A stretch of DNA of 64,000 nucleotides from Legionellaceae bacterium. Lineage in GTDB: Bacteria > Pseudomonadota > Gammaproteobacteria > Legionellales > Legionellaceae. The stretch is taken from NCBI GenBank assembly GCA_029210085.1, contig JARGPP010000015.1:87382-151381 (forward strand), in the 5' to 3' direction. The first letter of the stretch is position 1. Every line of letters starts with the position of its first letter. The notes below the pieces were generated by a model that saw only the letters and a program-made list of their open reading frames with translations, did not search any database and was not told the DNA's origin. This document shows positions 1 to 8,601 of this stretch, one piece after another. Position numbers and translations under genes: made by a program.

Positions 1-372
1 CCTGTTGGTCGTATTGGGCTTAGTGTATGTTACGATGTGCGTTTTCCAGAGCTTTATCGCCAACTACTGGCTGATGGGGCCGAATTATTCACCATGGTTG
101 CAGCATTTACTGCAACGACTGGAGCGGCTCATTGGCATACTTTGTTAAAAGCACGAGCAATTGAGAATATGTGTTATATATTGGCTTCTAACCAAGGTGG
201 TATGCATGCAAATGCACGTGAAACATATGGACATAGTATAGTCATTAGTCCTTGGGGAGATGTGATAGCCGAGCTAGACAAAGGAACAGGCATTATTTGT
301 GCTGATATTGATTTAAAACAATTATATGCAAGACGCACGACCTTTCCGTGCCTTGAACATCGCGTATTATAA
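1..372 (+). CDS. Carbon-nitrogen hydrolase (nitrilase/omega-amidase family), 3' part only
   Basis: The reading frame is open from the first base, so the gene begins upstream of the window. The visible 123 residues carry the nitrilase nucleophile signature around bases 25-54 (Val-Cys-Tyr-Asp-x-Arg-Phe-Pro-Glu), with the catalytic Cys at bases 28-30. Later come a typical RAIENxCY stretch and a C-terminal half rich in small residues. Family members hydrolyse non-peptide C-N bonds, for example deaminated glutathione (Nit1-like) or alpha-ketoglutaramate (Nit2-like); the substrate cannot be decided from this fragment. It lies 11 bp before tldD on the same strand, an arrangement seen in many gammaproteobacteria, so the two are probably co-transcribed. 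Confidence 0.9.
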   Translation, partial: PVGRIGLSVCYDVRFPELYRQLLADGAELFTMVAAFTATTGAAHWHTLLKARAIENMCYILASNQGGMHANARETYGHSIVISPWGDVIAELDKGTGIICADIDLKQLYARRTTFPCLEHRVL

Positions 373-383
373 GGGGTTTTTGT

Positions 384-1826
384 ATGACAGATGCATTAGA
401 TATTGCTAAAGAATTATTATTAAAGCCTGCGTCACTTGATGAGGCGAGCCTTGAACGTTTAATACACCAATTTTTGAATCGTAAAATTGACGATGCAGAC
501 TTATATTTTCAAAGTGTCAATTATGAGTCTTGGTATCTTGAAGATTCAGAAGTAAAAAGTGGCACGTATGCGATTGATAGAGGGGTCGGTATCCGGGCAG
601 TGAGTGCTGAGAAAACCGGATTTGCGTATTGTGATGATATTGATTTACTGGCCATGGAACGTGCGGCTGATGCGGCGCGCTCTATTGCATTAGCGGGTCG
701 TGTACCAGGACAAGCACTTAAAATTTCGACAGCTCCTATTAGCCATTATGCAGGAATTAATCCGATTGAAGGTTTAACCAAACAAGAAAAAATTGCGCTA
801 CTTGAATCAGTAGATAAAGCGGCCCGAAGAGAAGATCCGCGTGTGATACAGGTGAATGCATCTTTGACGGGCGTTTATGAGGTGGTTTTAGTTGCGGGTA
901 TGCAGGGTCAGTATGTAGCTGATGTACGCCCTATGGTGAGTATGAATGTGAGTGTCATTGTTGAAGAAAATGGACGCCGCGAATCAGCACGTTCGGGTGG
1001 CGGTGGCCGTCTTGGTTATTCGTTTTTCTTAGATCAATCACGTGCTTTGCATTATGCACATGAAGCGGTACGAGAAGCCGTTGTGAATTTAAAAGCAGAT
1101 GATGCGCCTGCGGGCACCATGCCGGTTATTTTAGGCCCGGGTTGGCCTGGTGTTTTACTGCATGAGGCTGTTGGACATGGTCTTGAAGGTGACTTTAATC
1201 GCAAAAACTTGTCGGCTTTTTCAGGGCGACTAGGTGAGCAAGTTGCAGCGAAAGGGGTAACAGTCGTTGATGATGGCACATTGGCTGACAGACGAGGTTC
1301 ATTGTCTATTGATGATGAGGGAACTCCCACACAATGCACAACATTGATTGATGATGGTGTGTTAGTGAATTATATGCAGGATAGATTAAATGCACGTTTA
1401 ATGGGGATGAAGCCCACAGGAAACTGCAGACGTGAGTCTTATGCGCATGTGCCGATGCCCCGTATGACCAATACCTATATGTTAGCGGGACATTATCATC
1501 CAGATGAAATCATTCGTTCGGTTGATAAAGGCCTATATGCTGTTAATTTTGGAGGGGGGCAAGTTGATATCACTTCAGGGCAATTTGTGTTTTCTGCTAG
1601 TGAGGCTTATCTCATTGAAGGCGGACGAGTGACACGACCTGTAAAAGGAGCAACGCTGATTGGGAATGGTCCTGATGTGATGAAAAAAGTGAGCATGATT
1701 GGGAACGATTTAGGTTTAGATCCAGGTATTGGTGTATGTGGAAAAGATGGTCAGTCTGTACCTGTTGGCGTTGGGCAGCCTACTCTAAAAATTGATAGCC
1801 TAACAGTAGGTGGAACAAAAGCTTAA
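384..1826 (+). CDS. tldD: TldD metalloprotease subunit
   Basis: A 480-residue protein of normal family length. TldD and TldE form a cytoplasmic zinc-dependent protease that degrades unfolded peptides and matures some peptide antibiotics and antitoxins. The zinc-binding HExxxH motif is visible as His-Glu-Ala-Val-Gly-His (near residue 260), followed by Gly-Leu-Glu-Gly-Asp. Glycine-rich C-terminal motifs such as GGGQVD and IGNGPDVM are also typical. The ATG is preceded by AAGGGG at the right distance. The partner tldE (pmbA) is not in the window. It is probably in one operon with the nitrilase-family gene. Confidence 0.96.
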   Translation: MTDALDIAKELLLKPASLDEASLERLIHQFLNRKIDDADLYFQSVNYESWYLEDSEVKSGTYAIDRGVGIRAVSAEKTGFAYCDDIDLLAMERAADAARSIALAGRVPGQALKISTAPISHYAGINPIEGLTKQEKIALLESVDKAARREDPRVIQVNASLTGVYEVVLVAGMQGQYVADVRPMVSMNVSVIVEENGRRESARSGGGGRLGYSFFLDQSRALHYAHEAVREAVVNLKADDAPAGTMPVILGPGWPGVLLHEAVGHGLEGDFNRKNLSAFSGRLGEQVAAKGVTVVDDGTLADRRGSLSIDDEGTPTQCTTLIDDGVLVNYMQDRLNARLMGMKPTGNCRRESYAHVPMPRMTNTYMLAGHYHPDEIIRSVDKGLYAVNFGGGQVDITSGQFVFSASEAYLIEGGRVTRPVKGATLIGNGPDVMKKVSMIGNDLGLDPGIGVCGKDGQSVPVGVGQPTLKIDSLTVGGTKA

Positions 1827-1970
1827 GCTCTTAATCGCGGCTAATTTAAAATAAAACTAATTGATTTCAAATAAACCACAGGGTATAATCTGTCACACTG
1901 AAATATAGATGTATTTTTAATTCAAGTTTTAACTCGAGTTTTTAATTCATGTTTTTATCGGAGAGATTGA

Positions 1971-4166
1971 ATGTTTACAGTTACTGATGCACGCGCAACA
2001 ACAGAAGATACTTATAATGCAATACACAACGCTTTGGATAAGGCTTTAGGTGATGATACTACTGAGTTTGAAGAGGGTGTTTACGCTGAATTTCGAGCAA
2101 GAATTGAAGCGTTTACGCAGATCCCAGGCAATAATTTCACAGAGAATATGCGAAGCAAGATGACGCGTCTTGAGTCAAAAATAAACAAACTCATAGCCCC
2201 ACAAAGCACGTCTAATACTACAACACCTAATGTATCACCATCAGCAGCAGCAATTTCGAGTATAAATATAGATGAGAATGCAACTGGACCTTCTTTAGAG
2301 CAGCAAGAAACGCTAAGGCAAAAACAAGAAGCAGCGCGCGTTAGAGAAGCAGTGACTCAAAAGCAAACAGAAGTTAGCGGCGTTATAACAACAGCCTTGT
2401 CTTTGGAGAAAGACGCCGTGGATTTAGGTGCTTTAAAAGAAGCATTTTTAGCGCTTCCAGTAATGAAAGATGTTCATGCAGACGATCAAGCTGCTGCTGA
2501 GACGATAAGAAATACTTGCTATCATCATTTATATGATTTGGCTAACAAGCATCATTTAGAGCTTACATTTGAAGAAACAGAACTTTCAGCGTTAGGCGTG
2601 ACAGCTACTGCTCAGACAACCACTTGGCAAGCAGAAGTTGAAGCCGAAAGAGTTAGGGTCGAACAAGAAGTAAACCGTATTAGGGTAAAAGCTGAGGAGA
2701 AACAATCAGCATTTGCTCACCATATAACAGAACTTTTAGCTTCTGATATTGATAAAACAGTTGTAGATTTAGGTGCTTTAAAAGAAGATTTTTTAGCGCT
2801 TCCAGCAATGACAGATGTTCATACAGGCGATCGAGAATCTGCTAAGGAGCTAAGAAATATTTGCTATGAGCGTTTATATAATTTGGCTAACAAGCATCAT
2901 TTAGAGCTTGTAATTGAAGAAAGTGATTGTACACGTTTAGGCGTGACAGCTACTGCTCAGACAACCACTTGGCAAGCAGAAGTTGAAGCAGAAAGAGTTA
3001 GAGTCGAACAAGAAGCAGTGCGCGTTAGAGAAGCAGCGACTCAAAAGCAAACAGAAGTTAGCGACGTTATAACAGCAGCCTTGTCTTTGGAGAAAGACGT
3101 CGTGGATTTAGGTGCTTTAAAAGAAGCATTTTTGGCGCTTCCAGCAATGACAGATGTTCATACAGACGATCAAGCTGCTGCTGAGACGATAAGAAATACT
3201 TGCTATCATCATTTATATGATTTGGCTAACAAGCATCATTTAGAGCTTGTAATTGAAGAAACAGAACTTTCAGCGTTAGGTGTAACTGCTGAACCTCAGA
3301 CAACCACTTGGCAAGCAGAAGTTGCAGCAGCAGAAGAAGAAAAAATCAGACAGAATGTTATAGCTGCTCAAGGAAAATTTCAGGCTGCTACTGATGATCT
3401 GACACAAGAGCAGGATAAAGATGAACCTGATGAAGTTAGAGTTAAACAACTTAAAGATGCAGTTCAGCAAGCAGAATTGGAACTAGATGTTGCTAAAAGT
3501 GCCTTGACTGATTTAGAGCAGCAAAAGCAAGCAGCTGAAGAAGAAGCTCAAAGGCTTGCAGCAGAAAAAGCAGCAATTGAAAAAGCAGCAACTGAAAAAG
3601 AAGCTGCGGATAAGTTAGCTGCAGATAAAAAAGTGGCAGAAAAGCAAGCAGCTGAACAAGAGGTTGCTAGAAAATTAGCAGCAGAAAAAGCTGCCGCTGA
3701 TAAAAAAGTAGCTCGGGCAGATGAGTTTAAGAAAAAAATAATGCCAAAATTAGTTGAGTTTTCTGATAAGTTAAAAGATAAATTAGAAGATAAAGCGCAT
3801 AAAGGAAAAGCTGTAGAAATTCAACATTTAATCGATAAAATGCTTCAGCCTTTGTATGGTGAGCCTTCTCAAGAAAACCTAGATACATTTAAAAAAGAAC
3901 TTGAGCAGTTATTGCTTAAAGAGAAAGATGCTTTTAAAGCAACACCTTGGATTTGGCATGATGTCATTCGACCTGCTCTAATGGGATTTTTAGGGGTAGT
4001 CGTTACTTTGGTCACAGCCATTGCGAGACCTTTCTCAACAACGGTTTCTAACTTTGCAAATTCATTTTTTGCGAAGCCAGATTCTCCGGCCTTTAAAATA
4101 CTTAAATCAGAATCTGAAGAGTTGGTTCAATCCATGGGTAATGTAATTTCTACGCCAGCGGGATAA
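1971..4166 (+). CDS. Unknown 731-residue repeat and coiled-coil protein (family A, member 1)
   Basis: No function recognised. Residues about 127-230, 243-347 and 352-451 are three tandem copies of a roughly 105-residue unit. The core of each reads like LGALKExFLALPxM, then Cys-Tyr-x-x-Leu-Tyr-x-Leu-Ala-Asn-Lys-His-His-Leu-Glu-Leu, then a Leu-Gly-Val-Thr end. Copies 1 and 3 are nearly identical at DNA level, so that duplication is recent. Residues about 455-590 are an Ala/Glu/Lys-rich coiled coil. A hydrophobic stretch (residues about 660-688) is followed by Asn-Ser-Phe-Phe-Ala-Lys-Pro, which links it to the four related genes at 6165, 7347, 12221 and 13709. There is no signal peptide. GGAGAG precedes the ATG. 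Role as a secreted effector or surface-associated protein is only a guess from lineage and architecture. Confidence 0.85.
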   Translation: MFTVTDARATTEDTYNAIHNALDKALGDDTTEFEEGVYAEFRARIEAFTQIPGNNFTENMRSKMTRLESKINKLIAPQSTSNTTTPNVSPSAAAISSINIDENATGPSLEQQETLRQKQEAARVREAVTQKQTEVSGVITTALSLEKDAVDLGALKEAFLALPVMKDVHADDQAAAETIRNTCYHHLYDLANKHHLELTFEETELSALGVTATAQTTTWQAEVEAERVRVEQEVNRIRVKAEEKQSAFAHHITELLASDIDKTVVDLGALKEDFLALPAMTDVHTGDRESAKELRNICYERLYNLANKHHLELVIEESDCTRLGVTATAQTTTWQAEVEAERVRVEQEAVRVREAATQKQTEVSDVITAALSLEKDVVDLGALKEAFLALPAMTDVHTDDQAAAETIRNTCYHHLYDLANKHHLELVIEETELSALGVTAEPQTTTWQAEVAAAEEEKIRQNVIAAQGKFQAATDDLTQEQDKDEPDEVRVKQLKDAVQQAELELDVAKSALTDLEQQKQAAEEEAQRLAAEKAAIEKAATEKEAADKLAADKKVAEKQAAEQEVARKLAAEKAAADKKVARADEFKKKIMPKLVEFSDKLKDKLEDKAHKGKAVEIQHLIDKMLQPLYGEPSQENLDTFKKELEQLLLKEKDAFKATPWIWHDVIRPALMGFLGVVVTLVTAIARPFSTTVSNFANSFFAKPDSPAFKILKSESEELVQSMGNVISTPAG
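2351..3325 (+). repeat. Three tandem intragenic repeats of about 300-345 bp
   Basis: Copies lie at about 2351-2660, 2698-3012 and 3041-3325 inside the 731-residue gene. The first and third differ at only scattered bases over about 280 bp, while the middle one has diverged at its start and centre. The repeats keep the reading frame. This pattern suggests duplication of an outer unit after the middle copy had already diverged, or gene conversion between units 1 and 3. Confidence 0.85.
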
Positions 4167-4182
4167 ATCGATTGGTGTATTG

Positions 4183-4223
4183 AAAACCTGCCTCTTGCAT
4201 GATTTGAGATGGCAGGTTTTTTT
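4183..4223 (+). terminator. Rho-independent terminator of the 731-residue gene
   Basis: Perfect arms AACCTGCC (4185-4192) and GGCAGGTT (4211-4218) around an 18-base loop, followed immediately by a run of T. It begins 17 bases after the stop codon. Confidence 0.85.
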
Positions 4224-4244
4224 ATGATGAATTGTAAACACGCC

Positions 4245-4310
4245 TTATCTCTTTTTAGGTAGCAAGTTGCTAGAGCCTTGGTAACTCATAACTAAGAGAT
4301 AGTGCCTGCG
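4245..4310. repeat. Short hairpin element, copy 1 (related to 20739-20803)
   Basis: Starts TTATCTCT and ends AGAGATAGTG, the same two ends and nearly the same length as the sequence at 20739-20803. The inside is only partly conserved and partly self-complementary in each copy. It lies in the gap between the 731-residue gene and the convergent ETF-QO gene. Whether it is transcribed is unknown. Confidence 0.4.
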
Positions 4311-4375
4311 GGAGAAGGCAAGTTCAAAACATGAAACTGTTCAAGAGTAATTAAAAGAGTGATATTTTAATCAGG

Positions 4376-6004
4376 CTACATATTAACGTAATTAGGGCCT
4401 CCTCCTCCTTCGGGTGCCGTCCATATAATATTTTGTGTTGGATCTTTAATATCGCAGGCTTTGCAGTGAATGCAGTTTGCAGCATTAATTTTTAATGCTG
4501 GCTGTGTATCTTGATGAATTATTTCATAAACGGCAGCAGGGCAATAGCGTGTTTCAGGTGAGCCATAGTTTTTATAATTTATATCAATCGCATGTGTGGC
4601 ATCTTTTAGCTTGAGATGTGCAGGTTGATTTTCTTCATGGTGTGTATTGGTTAAATAGACTGATGAAAGTCTATCAAATGTAATTTTTCCATCGGGCTTA
4701 GGGTAGTTGATTTTAGATGCTTGATTGATATTAATTAGCATTTTATTATCTAGGTGGTGCTTGAGAGTCCAGGGTGTTTTGCCCCGTGTGATATAGGTTT
4801 CAAAGGCTGCATTGAGCAAACCAATGAATAAACCTCGATTAAAGCCAGGGCGAATATTACGTACTTGGTAAAGTTCTTTCATGACCCATGAGCGATTGAG
4901 TGCTTTAGGGTAGCTTGTGATTTCAAGTGGGGTATTGGATGTGTTTTTTAGATGCTCTACGCATGCTTCAGCAGCATATATCCCTGATTGAATGGCTGTA
5001 TGAATGCCCTTGATTTGAGGGACATTTAAAAATCCTGCAGCATCTCCAATTAAAGCGCCGCCCGGAAAAGTGAGCTTTGGAATTGACTGAAAACCGCCTT
5101 CGTTCAGTGCGCGAGCACCGTAAGATAGCCGTTCACCTTTTTCGAGTAAAGGTTTGATAAAAGCATGTGTTTTAAAACGTTGCATCTCTTCAAAGGGACT
5201 TAAATAAGGGTTCTGATAGTCAAGTCCAACCACAAAGCCAAGTGCAACTTGATGGTCTTTCAGGTGATAAACAAACGATCCACCATACGTTTTATTATCT
5301 AAGGGCCAGCCTATGGTATGAATCACTTTCCCTTGCGTATGTTGCTCGGGTAGCACACGCCAAATTTCTTTAATACCCAGTGCGTAGGTTTGAGGTTGCG
5401 CATGATTGCGAAGTTTAAACTTTTCCATGAGTTGTTGACTGAGTTCACCACGACAGCCTTCAGCAAATAGGGTTTGTTTAGCATATAAATGCATGCCAGG
5501 TTGATAATCGGAAGTGTGTTCACCCGACTGATTAATACCCACAGCGCCAGTTGATACACCGGTTACTTCATTCTGTTCTCCGAGCAAAAGTTCAGTTGCA
5601 GCAAATCCGGGATAAATTTCACAACCTAAAGCTTCAGCTTGGGTGGCTAAAAAGCGGCCCAGTTCGCCAATGCTAATGATAAAATGGTTTTTATTCTGCA
5701 TTTGTGGTGGTGTAGGCAAGCGATGTGCATGTGTTTGGGTGAGATAATAAAAATCATCGTGTGTAACAGGTGTATGAAGGGGAGCATCTTGCCAGTTATC
5801 AGGAAGCAGCGCTTTTAAACTTTTGGGGTTGAGTACAGCACCAGACAGCAGATGTGAACCAATTTGAGCACCTTTTTCTAGGATGCAAACACTGATGGAT
5901 TGATTGTTTTTTTTTGCTAGCTGCTTTACTCGAATGGCGGCAGAAAGCCCTGCGGGACCCGCTCCGACAATAATAACGTCATATGTCATGGCATCCTGTT
6001 CCAT
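4376..6004 (-). CDS. Electron transfer flavoprotein-ubiquinone oxidoreductase
   Basis: A 542-residue flavoprotein passing electrons from ETF to ubiquinone at the inner membrane, linking fatty-acid and amino-acid dehydrogenases to the respiratory chain. The N-terminus has the FAD-binding GAGPAGLSAAIR motif. The middle carries Gly-Asp-Ala-Ala-Gly-Phe for FAD. The last 60 residues hold the cysteine pattern for the 4Fe-4S cluster (Cys-Pro-Ala-Ala, then Cys-Ile-His-Cys-Lys-Ala-Cys), ending in the family-typical GGGGPNYxxM. AAGGAAG lies upstream of the chosen ATG; a second ATG five codons in would also keep the FAD motif. ETF subunits are not in the window. It is flanked on both sides by members of unknown family A on the opposite strand. 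Confidence 0.95.
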   Translation of the reverse strand: MEQDAMTYDVIIVGAGPAGLSAAIRVKQLAKKNNQSISVCILEKGAQIGSHLLSGAVLNPKSLKALLPDNWQDAPLHTPVTHDDFYYLTQTHAHRLPTPPQMQNKNHFIISIGELGRFLATQAEALGCEIYPGFAATELLLGEQNEVTGVSTGAVGINQSGEHTSDYQPGMHLYAKQTLFAEGCRGELSQQLMEKFKLRNHAQPQTYALGIKEIWRVLPEQHTQGKVIHTIGWPLDNKTYGGSFVYHLKDHQVALGFVVGLDYQNPYLSPFEEMQRFKTHAFIKPLLEKGERLSYGARALNEGGFQSIPKLTFPGGALIGDAAGFLNVPQIKGIHTAIQSGIYAAEACVEHLKNTSNTPLEITSYPKALNRSWVMKELYQVRNIRPGFNRGLFIGLLNAAFETYITRGKTPWTLKHHLDNKMLININQASKINYPKPDGKITFDRLSSVYLTNTHHEENQPAHLKLKDATHAIDINYKNYGSPETRYCPAAVYEIIHQDTQPALKINAANCIHCKACDIKDPTQNIIWTAPEGGGGPNYVNM

Positions 6005-6164
6005 AAGACTTCCTTTGTTTTATGATTTATTTGGTGTTTGAGGCAAATCATAGCATGAATTTTAAGATTAAATAACAGGTTAAAATAAGAGTTGTTTGAG
6101 TTATTTTAAGTCATACTCTATTCTTATAGATATAAATTCATATTTTTATACAAGGATTATGATA

Positions 6165-7316
6165 ATGGTTAAGAAAAAATTGGGTGGACAGCATGAGCCA
6201 AAACCTATCGGTGAGTTAAAAGCCAGTTTAGATAAGGCTTTGTCACAAGATAGTGTCAGTCAGGAAGCATTAGATGCGTTTAAAGAAAAATTTCTTAACC
6301 TGGATTTGAAAGTTGTTCAGCAGAAGAAAAAAGAAGAGAGAATCGGTATTTATGAGCGGCTTATTGCATTAAAAACAAAAAACGCGGAATTAAATCTTAG
6401 TTTTACTGATTTTGAAAAAGAAGTATTAATGGGCTTGGGTATTACTCAATTTCCTCCTGAAAAGAAAGTTAAAAAACAAACTTATCACACTAAAAAGCCT
6501 AAGCTTCTAATCGATATGGAGCGTGCACTGGCTAAAGAAGTATTAGTACAAGGTGATTTAGATCAATTTAAATTACGCCTATTTGTAATAAGCGAAGAAA
6601 AACAGAGTAAATTTGGTGGAGCAATATACAAGCTATTGATTGCGCTGAAAGACAAACATGGGTTGGAACTTAATTTCTCAGAGGAAGAAAATGATGCATT
6701 AAAAACGCATGATATTTTAGAAGATGAATTGACTGGTTCTAAACGCGACTTACCTCTGAGATCTGAAACATTCCAAGATGTTTTTAATGAGTTATGTGGT
6801 AGTGCAAAATTAATTGAAGAAGCATGTGAGAAATTGTCTGTGTATGCCGTGGGTTCTCACCATCAAGCACTTACAGAAATATCGAATGCACTTAAATACA
6901 TGATTGATGATCTCAATCCTGAAAAAAATTTAGCTGAGTCTGAGATAAAAGTGAACTTAATAAAGTATGAAAATTTAAGTAAGCAGTTTGATGGTTTAAA
7001 GTTTGAAGGAATGGGAGGTTTAGCTGAAGATAAAGGCGCTTATGCAATGTATTGTAAAATAGCTAAGCCATTGGTTAACTTCATTCGTGGGTTACTGAAT
7101 TTAGCCACCAGTGCTGTTCATTATTTATTAGGCGTAAAAGACAATGACAATCCTTTGGCTAAAAAAATTATGGATAGGCCTTATTTTTTTCAGACACCCG
7201 TATCTACAGAAGAAGAAAAAGTAATTAGTAAGCAGCTCGAGACCTTGAAACTATTATCCAATCAAGTACATGAGGCATTGGATAAGGCAGTTCCTCGCGA
7301 TACGCCTGCAGTTTAA
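6165..7316 (+). CDS. Unknown helical protein (family A, member 2)
   Basis: 383 residues; function not recognised. I chose the ATG at 6165 because AAGGA at 6152-6156 sits 8 bases before it; an upstream ATG would add 23 hydrophobic residues without a ribosome site. Residues about 13-93 and 110-185 are two divergent copies of the module found three times in the 1971 gene, each ending in a (H/N)-x-Leu-x-Leu-x-Phe-x-x-x-Glu pattern. Residues about 296-324 form a hydrophobic segment and about 337-346 read Asp-Arg-Pro-Tyr-Phe-Phe-Gln-Thr-Pro, the FF motif of the family. A tail of amphipathic helix follows. It lies 30 bp before another member and is probably co-transcribed with it. Confidence 0.8.
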   Translation: MVKKKLGGQHEPKPIGELKASLDKALSQDSVSQEALDAFKEKFLNLDLKVVQQKKKEERIGIYERLIALKTKNAELNLSFTDFEKEVLMGLGITQFPPEKKVKKQTYHTKKPKLLIDMERALAKEVLVQGDLDQFKLRLFVISEEKQSKFGGAIYKLLIALKDKHGLELNFSEEENDALKTHDILEDELTGSKRDLPLRSETFQDVFNELCGSAKLIEEACEKLSVYAVGSHHQALTEISNALKYMIDDLNPEKNLAESEIKVNLIKYENLSKQFDGLKFEGMGGLAEDKGAYAMYCKIAKPLVNFIRGLLNLATSAVHYLLGVKDNDNPLAKKIMDRPYFFQTPVSTEEEKVISKQLETLKLLSNQVHEALDKAVPRDTPAV

Positions 7317-7346
7317 TGAACCGATTCAAGATAGTTGGAGATAATA

Positions 7347-8396
7347 ATGGATGAAAAAAGTCTAGCTAATGCTGCTGAAATATTAAGAAAAGAGTTAGCT
7401 TTTGCCGAAGAGAAGGACACTGTGACATCCGATGACATAGAAGCTTGGACAGAAAGGCTGGTTAAACTTGATGCCAGTGCTTTAAATCGAGCAGATATTC
7501 AATTGCGCAATCAAGTCTATAACCAAATTTGGGCATTAGCATCCAAACATAATCTTGATTTTGTTTTAACCGAAGAAGACTGGGAGAGTCTGAATGAGAT
7601 GGGTATCACGCGTTCATGGCCTAGATATCTTGAAGAAATGCGTCAGGCAGCTGCAGCAACAGTAGATAATATTACAGACCCCTCAGGCATGCTTGCAGCG
7701 TCATATGGTTTGGATGATGAGGATTTAGATGTTATTTCAAAGCACGATGCAGATAATAATGAAGAAGATGATATGGAAGCAGTCGATACTCTAGAGTCTG
7801 AGTTGCTTGTTGAAGAAGAAGAGGTACAAGTTGCTATCCCCGTTCGGCAGTTGCCAGAAGAGGCCATTGAAATGTACCAGAGAGCGATGAACGCTGTCAT
7901 CGCTGCAAAAGATAACTTAAAAGGGTATGTTGAGGATGAAAATAAAGCGGCTGCCTTGGATACTTTGGTAATCGAGTTGAATAGTATGTTTGGTGAAGAA
8001 GGTCATAGAAACCTAGATTTTCATCAAATCTCATGTGTTGCAAAAGTATATTCTGAAAAGTTAGATAAGCTTGATTTTAAAGAAAAAGTTCAATCGGTTA
8101 AATATTATAAAACAGAAGAACATATGCATGCTGTGATTCGCTCAATGTTGAACTACATTACATATTTTTTTACAGCAGGTCAGGTGACACATAAAAATTA
8201 TTTAGCTGAAAAAATAATAGGCCGTCCTTTTTTCTTTCAAAGGAGCGAGTCTGATAAAAAGAAAGAAAGTGTTGCTGAAAGCCGAGATTTTCTAAAAGCA
8301 TTATTGGATGTCTTAAGTATGCAGGTGGACAAGTTGGAGCATCATGTAGAGGCACAACAAGTCAAAGATAATCGCAGTTCTAATAGGGCGTTTTGA
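7347..8396 (+). CDS. Unknown helical protein (family A, member 3)
   Basis: 349 residues, unknown function. TTGGAG at 7335-7340 fixes the ATG at 7347. Residues about 5-90 are one copy of the family module, including Leu-Ala-Ser-Lys-His-Asn-Leu-Asp-Phe and a Met-Gly-Ile-Thr end. An acidic linker (about residues 115-165, long Glu/Asp runs) follows, then a helical region, a hydrophobic segment (about 260-278) and Gly-Arg-Pro-Phe-Phe-Phe-Gln (about 292-298). The last codons and the TGA stop lie inside the left end of an inverted-repeat element (8384-8578), so the present C-terminus was probably set by that insertion. Confidence 0.8.
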   Translation: MDEKSLANAAEILRKELAFAEEKDTVTSDDIEAWTERLVKLDASALNRADIQLRNQVYNQIWALASKHNLDFVLTEEDWESLNEMGITRSWPRYLEEMRQAAAATVDNITDPSGMLAASYGLDDEDLDVISKHDADNNEEDDMEAVDTLESELLVEEEEVQVAIPVRQLPEEAIEMYQRAMNAVIAAKDNLKGYVEDENKAAALDTLVIELNSMFGEEGHRNLDFHQISCVAKVYSEKLDKLDFKEKVQSVKYYKTEEHMHAVIRSMLNYITYFFTAGQVTHKNYLAEKIIGRPFFFQRSESDKKKESVAESRDFLKALLDVLSMQVDKLEHHVEAQQVKDNRSSNRAF

Positions 8397-8578
8397 CCAT
8401 TGCTTCCCACCGCCGCCTACGTGCCGCTACCTCGTGAAAGATTCCGGGACATCCAAGTCCCCGAAATCAACTCGTCAACGCGGCAAGTATTTTGGCCTCG
8501 ACTGTCCTGCGTCTGACATTCTGCAGGCTTCCATGGCGCGCAGCGGGGGCGGTGGGAAGCAATGGTCAACATGCCCTA
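8384..8578. mobile_element. MITE-like element, copy 1, with 22-bp perfect terminal inverted repeats
   Basis: A GC-rich island in AT-rich surroundings. The segment 8393-8414 (TTGACCATTGCTTCCCACCG plus two bases) is repeated exactly inverted at 8548-8569. The outer ends read TAGGGC on both sides, with TA at each edge compatible with a TA target duplication. No reading frame of useful length lies inside; an internal GGGAC/GTCCC hairpin is present. Length (195 bp) and end sequences match the element at 14831-15020. Ends of this kind resemble IS5/IS427-type elements, but I cannot assign the parent. Confidence 0.7.
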
Positions 8579-8601
8579 GTAGCAATACGTTTTAAACCCA
8601 T

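Noticed and set aside
2351..3325. Regular repeats suggesting a CRISPR array
   Set aside because: Units are about 300 bp, coding and in frame, with no short direct repeats and spacers. No CRISPR array is seen anywhere in the window.
8397..8570. Structured RNA gene in the GC-rich island
   Set aside because: Perfect terminal inverted repeats with TA edges, and a second element with related ends, fit a transposable element better.
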